A stretch of 64,000 nt of DNA from Dromaius novaehollandiae. Taxonomy: Eukaryota; Chordata; Aves; Casuariiformes; Dromaiidae. How positions within the stretch are numbered: position 1 is the first letter of the stretch; each line of letters starts with the position of its first letter. Shown here one piece after another: positions 49,601-61,244 of this stretch. The stretch is from the NCBI RefSeq assembly GCF_036370855.1, contig NC_088101.1, positions 71,340,559 to 71,404,558 on the forward strand. The letters are read 5' to 3'. The notes beneath the pieces were generated by a model that saw only the letters and a program-made list of their open reading frames with translations, did no database searches and was not told the DNA's origin. Position numbers and translations under genes: made by a program.

Positions 49601-52600
49601 CAGTAGCCTTAGCCCAGTGGAAGTGGATCAGTGATAATAAATTACAGGAATCACTACTCAAGCAAATTATCTTGGGAAAACGGCCCAGTTCACACAGTTT
49701 AAACCAAATCATGGTGGAACTTATTAATGATGCATAATTAACCAGTGACATGTGTGGCCAGTATCAGCAGAAGAACAGATAAACCACAACAGTGGACACT
49801 CACAGAGTGTTAATGAACAGCTACACATTTCTAAACGCCCTTCTGTGATCCTCAGCAGTTCTAATCGCACCCACACAGTTCTGTGCACCCTCCACCCTAG
49901 GCTAGGCAGTGCAGGTTATAAGCCACCCTGCCTCTTCTGCTTTTTTAACTTCTTTTGAAGTTGTCTCCTTCTTTGCTTCAAAACTCTTAGTAATTTCCTG
50001 GTTACTGTTTCATCCAGTTGATGGCCATTTTCCTCTGCAGTGTGATCAGGTAGGGGCAGCTGCCATCTGAGACAGTTTTGAGTGCACCGTTCAGACATAC
50101 CATCTACGCTTGCATTTCTGTCTTAACGGCTGTTGTTATACAACTTAAAAGTCCCTAAAGCTTTGACAAAATCTGAATGTACAATTTGTCTGCTTCCACA
50201 TAGTAACTACTGGTGGGCATGGTCTTGTCCCATGAAAAATGCACCTGTCTGTCCTGGTAAACTATTTTCATCTTTTGGATGTTGTGTGAACATGGTCTTG
50301 TCCCATGAAAAATGCACCTGTCTGTCCTGGTAAACTATTTTCATCTTTTGGATGTTGTGTGAACACTAACAGTTTTTATTTTAAAATGCCAGTAATAACC
50401 AGATATGTTGAATGTTAGTTTAGTATTGTCACTTCTCATGTGTTATGGCCAGGAGGTGGTGGTGATGTCAGACTTTGTCATTAAGTGTAAAACCTCAAGC
50501 ACAACCTCCTTGTGCTGAATTTTCGTTGCTTATGCTTTTTTCCTTATTTCGTTTAAAAAAAAAAAAAAACTATTCTGTGTAAGGTTTTTTTTTTTTTTTT
50601 TTTTTTTTAAGCAGATGTGTGGGTTGATATGAAAACTTAGGTCAGCCTTCAGATTATTCACCTGCAGCCATTAAAATACAAGTAGCATGTTTTCTGAGGT
50701 GATAGGGAGAGATGGGAGGTGGTTGCTTCTGAAAAGTGGGTGAAATAGGTGCATAACTTTGGATGCCTGAGGTGACATGTTCAGGTGTTGGGTGATTGTG
50801 TCATTCCCCCTCCCCACCAAATTGTTAGAGAGATCCTTCTGCTCAGGCAGAAACTTTTGTCTCTTATTATGTTACATTTTTGCTGTGGCTGAGTAGCTAT
50901 GTTGGGTTTTGTGACTATTCTCGGAGGTAGTGCTCAGGTGTGTCTCACTGGGATGCTAGGGAACCTTTCGTTATTCTGAAATAAATGGTGTTATGATTCT
51001 CTTCTATTGATTTTTATGGAAGAACTCTGTATAAACAGTCTTCCCATTTTCCTAGAGAGACATTGAGAGATTGTTCTGGAAAATTATCATCACTTGCGTG
51101 ATTTGACATACCCTCACTGTAAAGGAGACTGATCATCCTGAGTAAAATCAGCATCTGGGCCTGTAGTTTCAAAATGGCTTAGCTGGTTTGAGAGCATCCT
51201 TAACCACTGATAGAGATACCAGTATGGGCAAGAAAGGAATTGAGCAATGGTCAGCTGAAAGCTTGGGTTGACTTCTGTGAGTGTGAACACATAGTAACTA
51301 TGCTAGCAGACTCACTGGGCCATAATAAGCTACTCTAGGTGAGTCTACTCGGGATGCTAAAACTCAAAAGACACCTAAGTATAACCTTTGGGTGGCAGTA
51401 GTACAATGAAAACTTCTGAAAAACATTCATCTTACTTCTCAAAGGAATTTATATATCAAATTCCTTGAGCAGCAAGGTCAGTTATGTTGAATAACTTACT
51501 AGCTTGGGGATTGTTTTAAGTGTCCAGCAAGTGCTAATCATTGTCTCAGTATGTGTGTAGATTTCATAAGGAATACTCCTAATTGGAAAGGAAGTGCTTT
51601 GAAAGTGTCAAATATTTCTGTGAGCTATGTAAACTGAAGATATTTTAAGTTTCTGCAACGCTTTGAGGAAAATGCAGATAGTCTTTCAGGACTTGAAAGA
51701 CCTTGTTTTCATCAGTCAGAATGCTTCTACTGTTTATGCATTGAGTGACTTAAAATTGTGTATCCATGAACATTATAATCTTGCAGAAAGCTTTTTTCAA
51801 AAAATAAAGAACAAGTTGCTAATGTTGCTGAGAGAAAATAGCTTTTAAAAAGTGAAAAATAAGAGCTCAAGAACTCTCAGCTAAGGGCCAGAGCCACTTG
51901 GCTTTTTTGGCTAACGTCTTGGAGTAATAAGTTGTCTGATGAAAATGATTGGCTGACAAAATTAGCTTATTTTGCTTGTTGGGAGGGGTAGGGGAGTGGG
52001 AGAGAACAGGACTTGATTCTCACATGGCTAGTTCCATATCAAGTTATTTGCCATTCTAGTTAACAGCAAAAACCTTCTAGGGGTGGATGTGATACAACTG
52101 AAACACGTAGTAGGTAGCAAAAGCATCGCAGTCTTCTCTCTCTTTTGAATTAATGCCTGAAATGTCTTCTATTTATTTATGTTCCCAAATGTAGATCTTT
52201 CATTGCTGAGGTTCATCAGTGCTGAGCTAACGAGAGGCTACTTCCTTGAGCACAATGAAGCAAAATACACAGAGCGGAGGGAGAGAGTATACACGTGCAT
52301 GAGAATACCAAGAGAACTGGAAAAGGTGAAGTATTCTTTGTTTTGACATGCAGGTTAAATCTAGCATATGGAGTTAAAGGAATACTTACTTTTCAAACAC
52401 TTTTATCACAAAACTTTTTTTGAACATCACTTACAGTAATTATTCTTCAGTGTTAGTAAATTAAACATTCTTTTTCCATTCTTGATTTTTACCTGTGTTT
52501 GCTTTTTGCTCCTGGCAACAAATAGACACTTGTTGGTATCAGCAGAGACAGACATTACTAACTTTCAGATTCAGAGGATTATAAATAAATTGAAATAAAA

Positions 52601-55600
52601 AGATAACACTTCCTCTGTTGTTTTTAACTGACCCTGTAAATAATGATCAAAGGAAAGCATTTTACTGTAAAATGCAATTTTACATTAAAATAATTGTTTT
52701 AAAGCCCTTTCCGATCTAAAAAGTTAAAACTGAAGATTTCAATTCTTTACAAATACGGTGATGGGTGAATTTGACTATGAGGTTTCTGACTTAATTTTTG
52801 TAGCCTCATACTTTGCTTCCTGCCACAGTTTGCCCCACCTTCCTTTCCTTCCCTCTCTCTGTTCCTTCTCTCCACCCTACCCCCCCTACCCCCATCCTGT
52901 GAGGCATTTCTGAAACTTCCTTTATGTTAGTTTAAGTGTAATTCTGAACCTGCACTGAGCCATTATCAGTGCTGTAATGCAGAAGGGTTTTATTCTGGCT
53001 TAACAATGTTGAAACTCTCAAGGAGAGAGTGTCCAACTGGGGAGGGAGTGGGAACATGTTCAGAGATGAGGAGTAACGCAACATCAACAATTAGCTTGAG
53101 TGAGGCTGCTGTGTAACCATAAGGTTAGAAGTAGTATTGCTAAATTTCTCGAGACCTAGCAGTCTTTAGGGATGAAGTTGTATGGTAGGGCTGAATCACT
53201 CTAACACTCATGTTGAAGAGTCCTGTTCCACTGCTTCTCCCACTTCATCTCCTGCCACATACGTACTGCTTATTTTGCATGACCTTTGTTGCTTGTTGGA
53301 CCATTCTGAGAACTAATTCAGCTCATAATTTGACATTAAGTGCTTAACTTTTCTTGCTGAGTTTTTCTGCTACAGTAGTGAGTTGAATTGCTCAGCCAGT
53401 TTTTTCATGAAGCTGGAGCGTACCTAAGGGAGGAAGAGGAGTTGTATAGCTTGGAGTAGAGGAGTTGTATAGCTTGGAGTAGGGGTAGAAAGTGGAGGAG
53501 GGAGGGAGAGTACAATTGTCTTTCCTTGTGTCTGTCATCACCTATTGCAGGGATCACTTGATTGTGTGATTCAAAAGACTGCTTAATTGAAATGAAGCAT
53601 GTAAGAGTCTAGGAAAGGAAAGGGAGAATTGTCTTAATGGGTTGTATTGTTTACTACCTAACAGTATAATTACAGAGGAAGAATGTAAATCATAATTGGA
53701 GTGAGAATAAACTGAATAAAAGTGATCAAAGCCTAATATCAAAAGATATTTTTTAACATGCACTTATTGTATGTGCGTATCCTTAGTTGGTGGAAGTCCA
53801 TTTGCTTCAGGGATTTGAAAGCATCTGTTTTTTGCAGGGTGTAGTAATTACTGGAGAATAAGTGGTATTCATTCCAGGAACTTCACCCAAGTGTTCCCAC
53901 TGCCATTTTTTTTTTTTTAAGAGTGCAGTTTAGGGAATAGGTGAAAATATTTACTGTTGGAGAGAATACTGTAATAACAGCAGACAGAATGGAAGAGTCA
54001 GGCTGATGTAATAACCAAAGCTTCTGAGGGAGCAAACGTCATTCCCTCCTCTGCCCCCTAGGCTGTGCAGCTATAGAAAAAATGCGTATGCAGAGAAGTA
54101 CTACTTTGGATTACTCTCTGTAGCAACTTCTTTGGGTAGTTTAAGAAAAAAGGCCAAAGATTCAGAATCAGCAGTGGCTAGACCTGGGTTTGAAAGAGGA
54201 GTTGCAAAACAGATTTTTTTGGTGAAAAGAAAAAATACTTGCCACTACTTTAATGCTTAAAAATACATGCACACCAGGACTTAATATGTTTGTATGCACA
54301 AGTTCTCAGTTTTCTGAAAGAGGATCAGAAAAAATGGCAAATGTTATTTTTAAAAGTTCATTTTGTCTCTTAGTCTATTTTATGTGCAACTTCTTGTATT
54401 TATGACAGTAAAAGGGTCTTGAATGTTTGTCTTAGATCTTACCCTAAAGCTTCTTCCAAATACGGGAGGGGAAATGTAATAAAACAGTGGTAGAGAACTA
54501 CAGGTGGAAAAATCAATTCAAGCGATGCATGAAGCTGAAAGGTGGAAATAGAAGTGACAATTCTAAGCTTAGTGGAAAGGACTTAAATTATCTGAATTGT
54601 TCTTCCTTTAGATGGATGTTTTTTCCTGTATTTCTCATCACTTGAAAGTATATCCCAGAATACATTCAGACAACTAAAAATATATAGGATTTGCTGTAAA
54701 ACCTCTAGTTTCCCCAGATGCTCACATTTGATCTTGTTTTAATGAATAGTTAACTTAAAAACAAGCCCCTGCTCCTCCTCCTCCTCCTCCTCCTCCCCAC
54801 CCCTGCCAAACAAGCTACAGGTGCTAGATGCTAAAAGATATGTTGAAAGCAGCCATCTTGATATATATGCATGTGACTTGTCGCTAGTTCTATAGTAATA
54901 CAACTTTGAAATAATCTGTTTTTTGACCAAATCATTATCTGGGTTACACTGGCAATAGATTAAATATAGGTTTGTTACAAATGCATTGAGCTGTACTTAA
55001 AGCGGGAATTAAAATCCAGTGCTTCAGTCTTAGTCATTAAATGTGACATTGGTGCAGTGATGTTTTGTGAGCTGATCATATGTTTGGCATATTTTCCAAA
55101 GGGAATGTTTCAGTAAATGTTTTTTGTTGTTTTGGTTTTTTTTGTTGGCAGCCTTAAATTGATTATCAGTCTTCTGACTTCCACTGCAACTTGTGGTGGT
55201 CTTAACCAGAGATGCCTTTGAAATTAGAAAAAAAAAATAGCTAACTTGTTCTGTGCTAAGTCTATGTTGAGTTGTGGGTTTGTCTCTAATCAAATTAACC
55301 AGTGATTCTTGTTTGTTATGAGTCATTGCTTCAGTGGTAATGGTGAGTAACGGAGTAAGTGTTAGACACCCTTACTTTTTCTGAACTGTGGCTGTGTATA
55401 CATAGCATAGTGCTATGCAGAAATATCTGAGATTGGAGATTTAACCATGTTGGTGCATCTTCCTGTCCAAGACCTTTTCTATTTTTTTGTGCTGATTTGC
55501 TTGAATGAAAGTTTTTTTAAACTGAAAATTCTAAAAGAGAAAGTCTGTAGTGGTTATCTTACCCTGCTCTCTTGTAATTGATTTTTTTTTTAAGGTATGT

Positions 55601-57877
55601 CTAAATAAATTAAAATTATTTAGGGGACACAGAGATAGAACTATTAGTTCTCATTGAGACAGGAACATTGAGTTTCTTACTGTTAATACATCTTTAAAGA
55701 AATGTGATGAGTTGAAGCTCTGTTCTTCTATTATAACAAAAGTTTTATATATCGATATTTGCCTTGTCCTTCAAATTTACTACTTTTTACAATTGCACTT
55801 TTCTTGTAACCTCTCGCCAAAGATGCATAAAGACTTTAGAATAAAGCATATGGGTAATTTTTGATTTGATGCTGAACAACAAGGGGTTATGAACGCCTTC
55901 CTTGTGAGCATGTCTCAGGGGCTGATGGTTAAATGAGTACTATTTCTGTTTGTGTTTTTTGCATTGTTCATTCCTTTTTATACAGAGAAGCTAGACTTGT
56001 TGCAATATAAACAATACTTCCAGTGCAGCTTTTTCTGTATTTGCGGTGGAAGCTTTGTTGTGACAGGCTATCTACACTAAATGAAAAGCTGTTTCCGGTC
56101 CCTGCTGTCTTAGGGGAACTTTGGGCATTTGATTTTGAAAAAATAGTCTTTGTGCTCTTTTGCTAAAATACAGTTGTGATGATATAAAATGTAAAGGCTG
56201 TGTAGAAGTTTCTATTAGCTACTCAATGTAGTTTACAGAAATGAGTGAAGCTATTGCACTTGGGAAAATGAGGACATGAGTGATAACTGCAGATAGGAAC
56301 ATAAGCTTGTAGAATGTGGAAAAAATGGTCATTACACTCAGGCAAAGAATAAGTTTGCATCTGAATCAAAAAGAAAATGCGGAGTCATTAATCTAGATTA
56401 TAACGATTCCATCAAAGAATGCTGCTAGTGCTGAATGAGTGAATATCAGGGAGGACACTAATGCAGTGGTGTGGTATTGGAGTAGAGAACAGAACTGGTA
56501 GTGTTATAAAGGAAAGCAGCAGTTCTGGCTGTAGTTTTGTTGTGCCTGGAAGCCTGTCTTCTCATGCGGTTTGCAGATGGATATACTGGAGTGTATTCTT
56601 TAGGACTGCTTTTAAAGTTGTAAGGATGCGTGAAGGATAAGAGTGAAAGGTAGATATTAGTGATTTATTAGCCCACTGGACATTCAACTGGTAGATGGGC
56701 AAGTGGGGAAAAAAGATGTTTTGGAAGGCAAAGATATTGTGGCAGATACTTATAGAAACAAAGGTAATTTACTTATGTTTTGGGTTACTAGAGCGTGTGT
56801 GGGAGTGATTTTTTTTTTTTTCCTTTTTTCTTTCCTCTCCTTCCATACTGGTGTCTTCCTCCAGTATTTCATACAACTTGAAAATGCAACTCTGTCGTGG
56901 ATGTCTAGACCATCTCGGATGTTGCTAGTCTTAACTGTGTAGCCAGCTAAGCTTGCCCACTTAGGCAGTTTTCTCTGCATTAAAAAAAATAGCTTCTGTT
57001 CTGACAGACACAAAAGCTTGTGCCCAGAGTCCCATTCAGGTACATTTTTTGATCCATTCAAACAGCAGAAGGAAGAATGTTTTCTGGGAGAGTTAGGTGT
57101 AATTTCTGATTACAGAACTCAGATCTAGATTAATTATCATAGAGTAGTTTGGCTTGTGGCTGTAATTAAATGGCTTTAACTGTTTTGGGAGCTCATCCTT
57201 ATTTAAAATACTTTATCCTTAATTTTTATAAGCAATATTCTCTGTGTAAGCTTACACCTTAATATTTTAGAATCCTCTCTGTATGAAATAATGGTGGGTA
57301 GTCCCTGAAGGAAAACCACTACAGTTGTAATTTGGTATGCAGTGGAAAACTAAAAGGAAAATTTTTGAAAAATAAGCGTATTAAAAAAGATGTATGTCTA
57401 AGATGGCTATGCACATATGCAGACAGCTCTACACGCTTTAGGTTAAAAACACTAACTTTTATAACCGTAGAGGAAAGTCACAGTTGGTGATTGAACTGCA
57501 GTTGTATTCAAGGCACTTCATCTACTGAATAGACTTTGGTGAGGCCTGGAAGTCTTCAAAAACCTCTGCTGTTTGGACCTTGTGGTCCAGAATTCTTGCT
57601 AAATTGTCTTCCAAGTGCACAGTGTCTCTTTAATCAGTTCAGCTGATTAGATGAGTATTGTGCTTACTTGGTTAATTGAAGTCTTTTGTAAATGTATTGT
57701 TTTATGAAAAGCTCTTTATAAACTACTAATGTACTTCTGTTTTATTTTTATAATCTAGTTGATGTTTTTTGGAATCTTTTTGTGCCTGGATGCTTTTCTG
57801 TATGTGTTCACCCTGCTTCCTTTGAGAGTTTTTCTGGCCATGTTCCGGTTCATTACTCTACCTTGCTATGGCTTACG
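46350..57877 (+). CDS. TAPT1: TAPT1, 5' part of the coding region (exons 1-3 joined: 46350-46602, 52195-52325, 57759-57877)
   Basis: The three exons join in frame (phase 1, then 0, then 2) to give 167 residues plus two bases of the next codon. The vertebrate family is about 560-570 residues, so roughly 30 percent of the protein is here. Seen: a low-complexity N-terminus, the block ETLGFYESD at residues 66-74, a highly charged segment including EHNEAKYTERRERVYTCM, and the first hydrophobic membrane segment from residue 129. These match my recollection of vertebrate TAPT1 almost residue for residue. Known for the family (Tapt1/DUF747, with yeast Emp65 as a relative): a multi-pass membrane protein linked to axial skeletal patterning in mouse, and to cilium formation and a severe skeletal dysplasia in humans. 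It is reported at the ER and at the centrosome or ciliary base; its biochemical activity is not settled. The start at 46350 was chosen because MAGV is the conserved vertebrate N-terminus. Its context is strong, with A at -3 and G at +4. No frameshift or stop is present. The remaining exons, including exon 4, are not in this window. Confidence 0.96.
50218..50363. repeat. Exact 73-bp tandem duplication in TAPT1 intron 1
   Basis: Copy 1 is 50218-50290 and copy 2 is 50291-50363. I compared them base by base and they are identical. Each begins CATGGTCTTGTCCCATG and ends GATGTTGTGTGAA. Identity within neutral intron sequence means a very recent duplication, or an assembly duplication. Confidence 0.95.
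50555..50608. repeat. A15 ... T24 inverted homopolymer pair in TAPT1 intron 1
   Basis: Fifteen A residues (50555-50569) and 24 T residues (50585-50608) are separated by 15 bases and could form an A:T hairpin. Confidence 0.85.
52195..52325 (+). CDS. TAPT1: TAPT1 exon 2
   Basis: This 131-bp exon has acceptor ...AAATGTAG before 52195 and donor GTGAAG from 52326. With the one base carried over from exon 1 it makes 44 codons, residues 85-128. It begins DLSLLRFISAELTRGYFLEH and ends with IPRELEK. The stretch is the soluble charged region just before the first membrane segment and is nearly identical to the human sequence as I recall it. It ends in phase 0. The polypyrimidine tract of the acceptor is weak and interrupted by purines. 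Confidence 0.96.
53436..53481. repeat. 23-bp tandem duplication in TAPT1 intron 2
   Basis: A 23-base unit beginning GAGGAGTTGTATAGC and ending TTGGAGTA occurs at 53436-53458 and again, identically, at 53459-53481. Confidence 0.9.
54772..54796. repeat. CTC trinucleotide microsatellite in TAPT1 intron 2
   Basis: About eight uninterrupted CTC units. This is a likely length-variable site. Confidence 0.9.
57759..57877 (+). CDS. TAPT1: TAPT1 exon 3 (first transmembrane segment)
   Basis: This 119-bp exon has acceptor ...TATAATCTAG before 57759 and donor GTAAGT from 57878. It encodes residues 129-167 and two bases (CG) of an Arg codon. It starts LMFFGIFLCLDAFLYVFTLL and ends LPCYGL. The hydrophobic run at about residues 129-148 is the first predicted membrane segment, followed by the amphipathic stretch PLRVFLAMFRFITLPCYG. 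It ends in phase 2, so exon 4 must supply the third base and continue with the family's next block. No such exon was found up to 64000. Confidence 0.96.
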
Positions 57878-58903
57878 GTAAGTTGATTTAAGAGGAAAGT
57901 GTTTATATCCTTAAATAATGTTTCTCTGCTTGTTATCTGCGTGCTTAATTTTATGGCTGTTCAGTGCTGTTTGAACTAATGACTCCTACCACTATAAAAC
58001 AGAAATTTTGCTCTAAGTCAGGCAAAGCAAAGGTGGTGAGGGTGGTACCCTAATGCTTTGCCACTGGTCACTAACTCTAATCATTGTTTCCTTCACATGC
58101 AACAGTTTGATAACAGTGGCCCTTAGGCACAGTCAGGTTAGGACACAGATATAACCTTATCCTGTAGTTTTATATTTTTAACTAACCTTTATTAGAACAT
58201 TATTTTAGGTTTTCTTAGGCTTTAGTTGGTGACTTGTTTCAATTCTTTGGAAAGAGATTTTGACACAATGTTGAAACAGAAGTTAGCTTTTCTTTACCAA
58301 AAAGAGTTTTTCCTATTCCTGTAGTCACCTTTTCCCAAAGGGTAACCATGTAAAATGCATGATTTTTTTTTTTCCCTTCATGGCAGTTTGGAAAAAAAAA
58401 AGTATGATGGAATTTACTAATTAAGGCCTCTAAAAATCTGTTAAAATTATCTTAACTCCTTACTTATTAGCTTGGGTTGATACTAAGAAAATTGCTGATT
58501 CAAAGTGTTCTTGTCTTGGCTTTGTGGCACAGGAATTAAAAAGAGTAAATTAATTTCCCTGAAAGAAACCAGCCCTTCAAATGAAACCTGCTTATGCAAA
58601 TTTTTGTGTAACCTGAAAGAACTGCAGTCTTTATATTGATGTAGTTTTTCCTTGAATAAATAAGGGCTTTGGGGTTTTTGTTTTGGATTTCCATCGACTT
58701 TAAGTTAATACGTGGTTGTGTGTGTGTGGTTTTTTTTGAGTTGCTTGCATTCGCATTATGAACATGGTCTCTCTTATGTGAAATTTTTTTAAATGCATAG
58801 TTGAAAATGTATCTTCTGATTAGAGGAAATACTAATCTAATTGTAAAGTAATGCTATTCTTAAAACACTGTCTTATGTTTGTACTTGGTTGCTGCTTAAA
58901 ATA

Positions 58904-58917
58904 GACGCTAGATGGCA
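58904..58917 (+). promoter_or_regulatory. CTCF-like motif in TAPT1 intron 3
   Basis: ACGCTAGATGGCAG agrees with the CTCF core CCASYAGRKGGCRS at 12 of 14 positions by eye, including the conserved right half. This is a motif match only. Confidence 0.35.
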
Positions 58918-61192
58918 GTCTCCAACATTTTATTATGCTGTGAATTTTGAGCTGAATTTACAAGGTTTTTAGTATGTAAAGAAACGTTTCCTTACTGTGT
59001 CCTGTAGCATACAACAATTTGGCTATTCAGCTCTAACTTGACCAGCCAAATTATGTGCCTCCTTGCAAATATCTATGTGAATGCTATTGCTAGAATATTA
59101 AAATTCAGGTAAACTGGATTTTAAAATGTCATTTGGGATTTGTTTTATTAATTCTTAGTTTACATATAAATTGTGCTCTTCCGAACTTACCAGGTTGACA
59201 GACTTGGCTTTGCTTTTGGAAGTTTTCTGTTCTTCTCATGTTGGTTTCTCAGATCTTTAATTATGATTGCTGGTTAGGGGTGCTGTTGAATTAATTGAAG
59301 AGAGCAACACTAAGATTATACATATTTATGTATATAAATGTATAATCTTTATATCTAAGTATATATGCACACATACACACCCACCCACAATGTTACAGCC
59401 TAGTCTGCTTACCTGATGGTTTCTCTGAGTTTGTAAGGCCAGATAGACTTCTGTTTAGCTTATTCAACTTGACTGCTAATTTTAGATATTTCAGGTAAGA
59501 GTCAAAGAAACTAAGACCTTCTTGAGTGAAGAAAGTTTTGTTTTGGTAACAACGCTTGAAATAAGTTTTTGTGTTGCAGTTTTCTCAAACATTTATGAAG
59601 TCTCTCTCCCTAGAATCTCTTTACTTATTCACTACTTGGGGCTTTGTCTAATTTATTAATGTTTTAGAGCTGATGATTTAAAATGTTTGCAATTCATGTT
59701 TCTTGTATGTAAAGAAACCTTTTCGGATGTAATGATTCTTTCTTCCAAACACTCGGAGTCTGTACTTTGCTTTTTTATTTTTTATTTTTATTTTTTCCTA
59801 GTCATGCTGATTTGTTTTATTTTGGCACAAAATAAGATTTGGGCTTTTTATTATTCAGGAAATAATATTTTTATGTATTTGTGATTAAATACAATTCAAC
59901 AAGTAAAACATCTGTAAGTATGAAAGGTAGTGACAAATGCAGGTGGCTGATTATCTCTGAACTTGCCCTTCCTCACAAATGTCGAGTGAGAGATATGACT
60001 GGTTGTTCTTCAAACCTGTCACATCATATTCCATTCTGTGTAGTAAATAAAAGTGCTCCTCCCTTCATCCTGCCTTTTTTCTCAACATCTCAGGGAAGTG
60101 CTTGAGCAGGGGTCTATCTCCCTTCCACTTTACTCTTTGGTTCTTTTTTTTTTCTCACAACTTTTCTGCTCTTTTCAACCTAGAAGAAGATTGTATTACC
60201 CTTTATTTCTGTAAAAGAATAAAAGCACATTCTGTATAAACTGGGCTTATCCCTGTTAATAGTATTGTGTGCAGCGCTTAAATGCAGGCGGGCAATGGAT
60301 AACCTGTCTGACCTGTATTTTATTATTTTGTGTCTCGGAGCTCTCTGACAGAGAACAAAGAGTAATATATTTTGATATGTCTCCTTTTTCTGGATAGGCT
60401 GTATAAGTGCTTCAGTGATTTGACTGCCAAAACTCCTCATCACTTGATCTCCTGTTTTGAATAGATTTAGTTCTGTATACTTGTGGGAGCTCTACTGGTA
60501 TTACCATAGCTATTTTACAGAGGCTTAAAACAACTGAACTTCAACATGGGGATTCCAAGAGTGTCATGAAGCAAACTATGCTCTGCTGGTCAGATTGCCG
60601 TGATCAAACTGGCAGGACTTGGTGGCCGAATCATCTTACTGTGGTGATTTTGGCAGGTGAAATGTCATTACTGCTATGCTCTATAAATAGCAGGGTGCTC
60701 TCTTTAATTAAAAATAAATCAATAAAAATAAAAAATGTCCAGAAAATTAAATGACATCAGGAAAGTAATATTCTAAAATAACAATAAAAAATTCAAACAG
60801 CTCTGCTCTGTCTTCCCCCAGGTAATGGAAAGAAGTCTCCTAAATTTGATTCTCCTCTGCAAATCTTATCAAATTAATCCTCGTTATGTTAAAATATTCT
60901 TTGACAACTTGAAGCGTATACTTTGGCAAAACAAGTCTAAGGTAGAGCGATGTGGACCTGCCAGAGTTTTCTTCCGATTTAGACCTTGCTGATAAGTTCC
61001 TAAAACTTACCCTTAGCCACCTTGTGCCTTCCTTTTTCATTTGAGACAGTTTTAGTAGGTCAGAGTGAGAGATTCTGGGGAGATTCTCTGCTTTTTTTGA
61101 AAAACTTTGATAGAGCTAACCTCTTGTTTCTCTTGAAAGCTTTTCTCATACCAACAAAAGCTCTTGCAGGAATGCAGAAGACCTTCTGTATT

Positions 61193-61244
61193 AAAAAAAA
61201 AAAAAACAAAAACAAACAAACAAACAAACAAAAAAAAAACACAC
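61193..61244. repeat. A-rich / AAAC microsatellite in TAPT1 intron 3
   Basis: A run of A, then several CAAA units, then another run of A ending in ACACACA. Confidence 0.9.

Larger units (their letters stand above)
46603..52194 (+). other. TAPT1: TAPT1 intron 1 (GTGAGG...GTAG)
   Basis: The intron is 5592 bp. The CpG island runs into its first 350 bases or so, after which it becomes AT-rich. It contains an exact 73-bp tandem duplication (50218-50363), a 15-A run and a 24-T run close together (50555-50608), a 14-T run (48787-48800) and a short GT-rich stretch near 48240. No additional exon, RNA gene or complete mobile element was recognised. Confidence 0.9.
52326..57758 (+). other. TAPT1: TAPT1 intron 2 (GTGAAG...CTAG)
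   Basis: The intron is 5433 bp and AT-rich. It holds a 23-bp tandem duplication (53436-53481), a CTC trinucleotide repeat (54772-54796) and several T runs. A pyrimidine/C-rich patch lies near 52840-52900. No exon or RNA gene was recognised. Confidence 0.9.
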
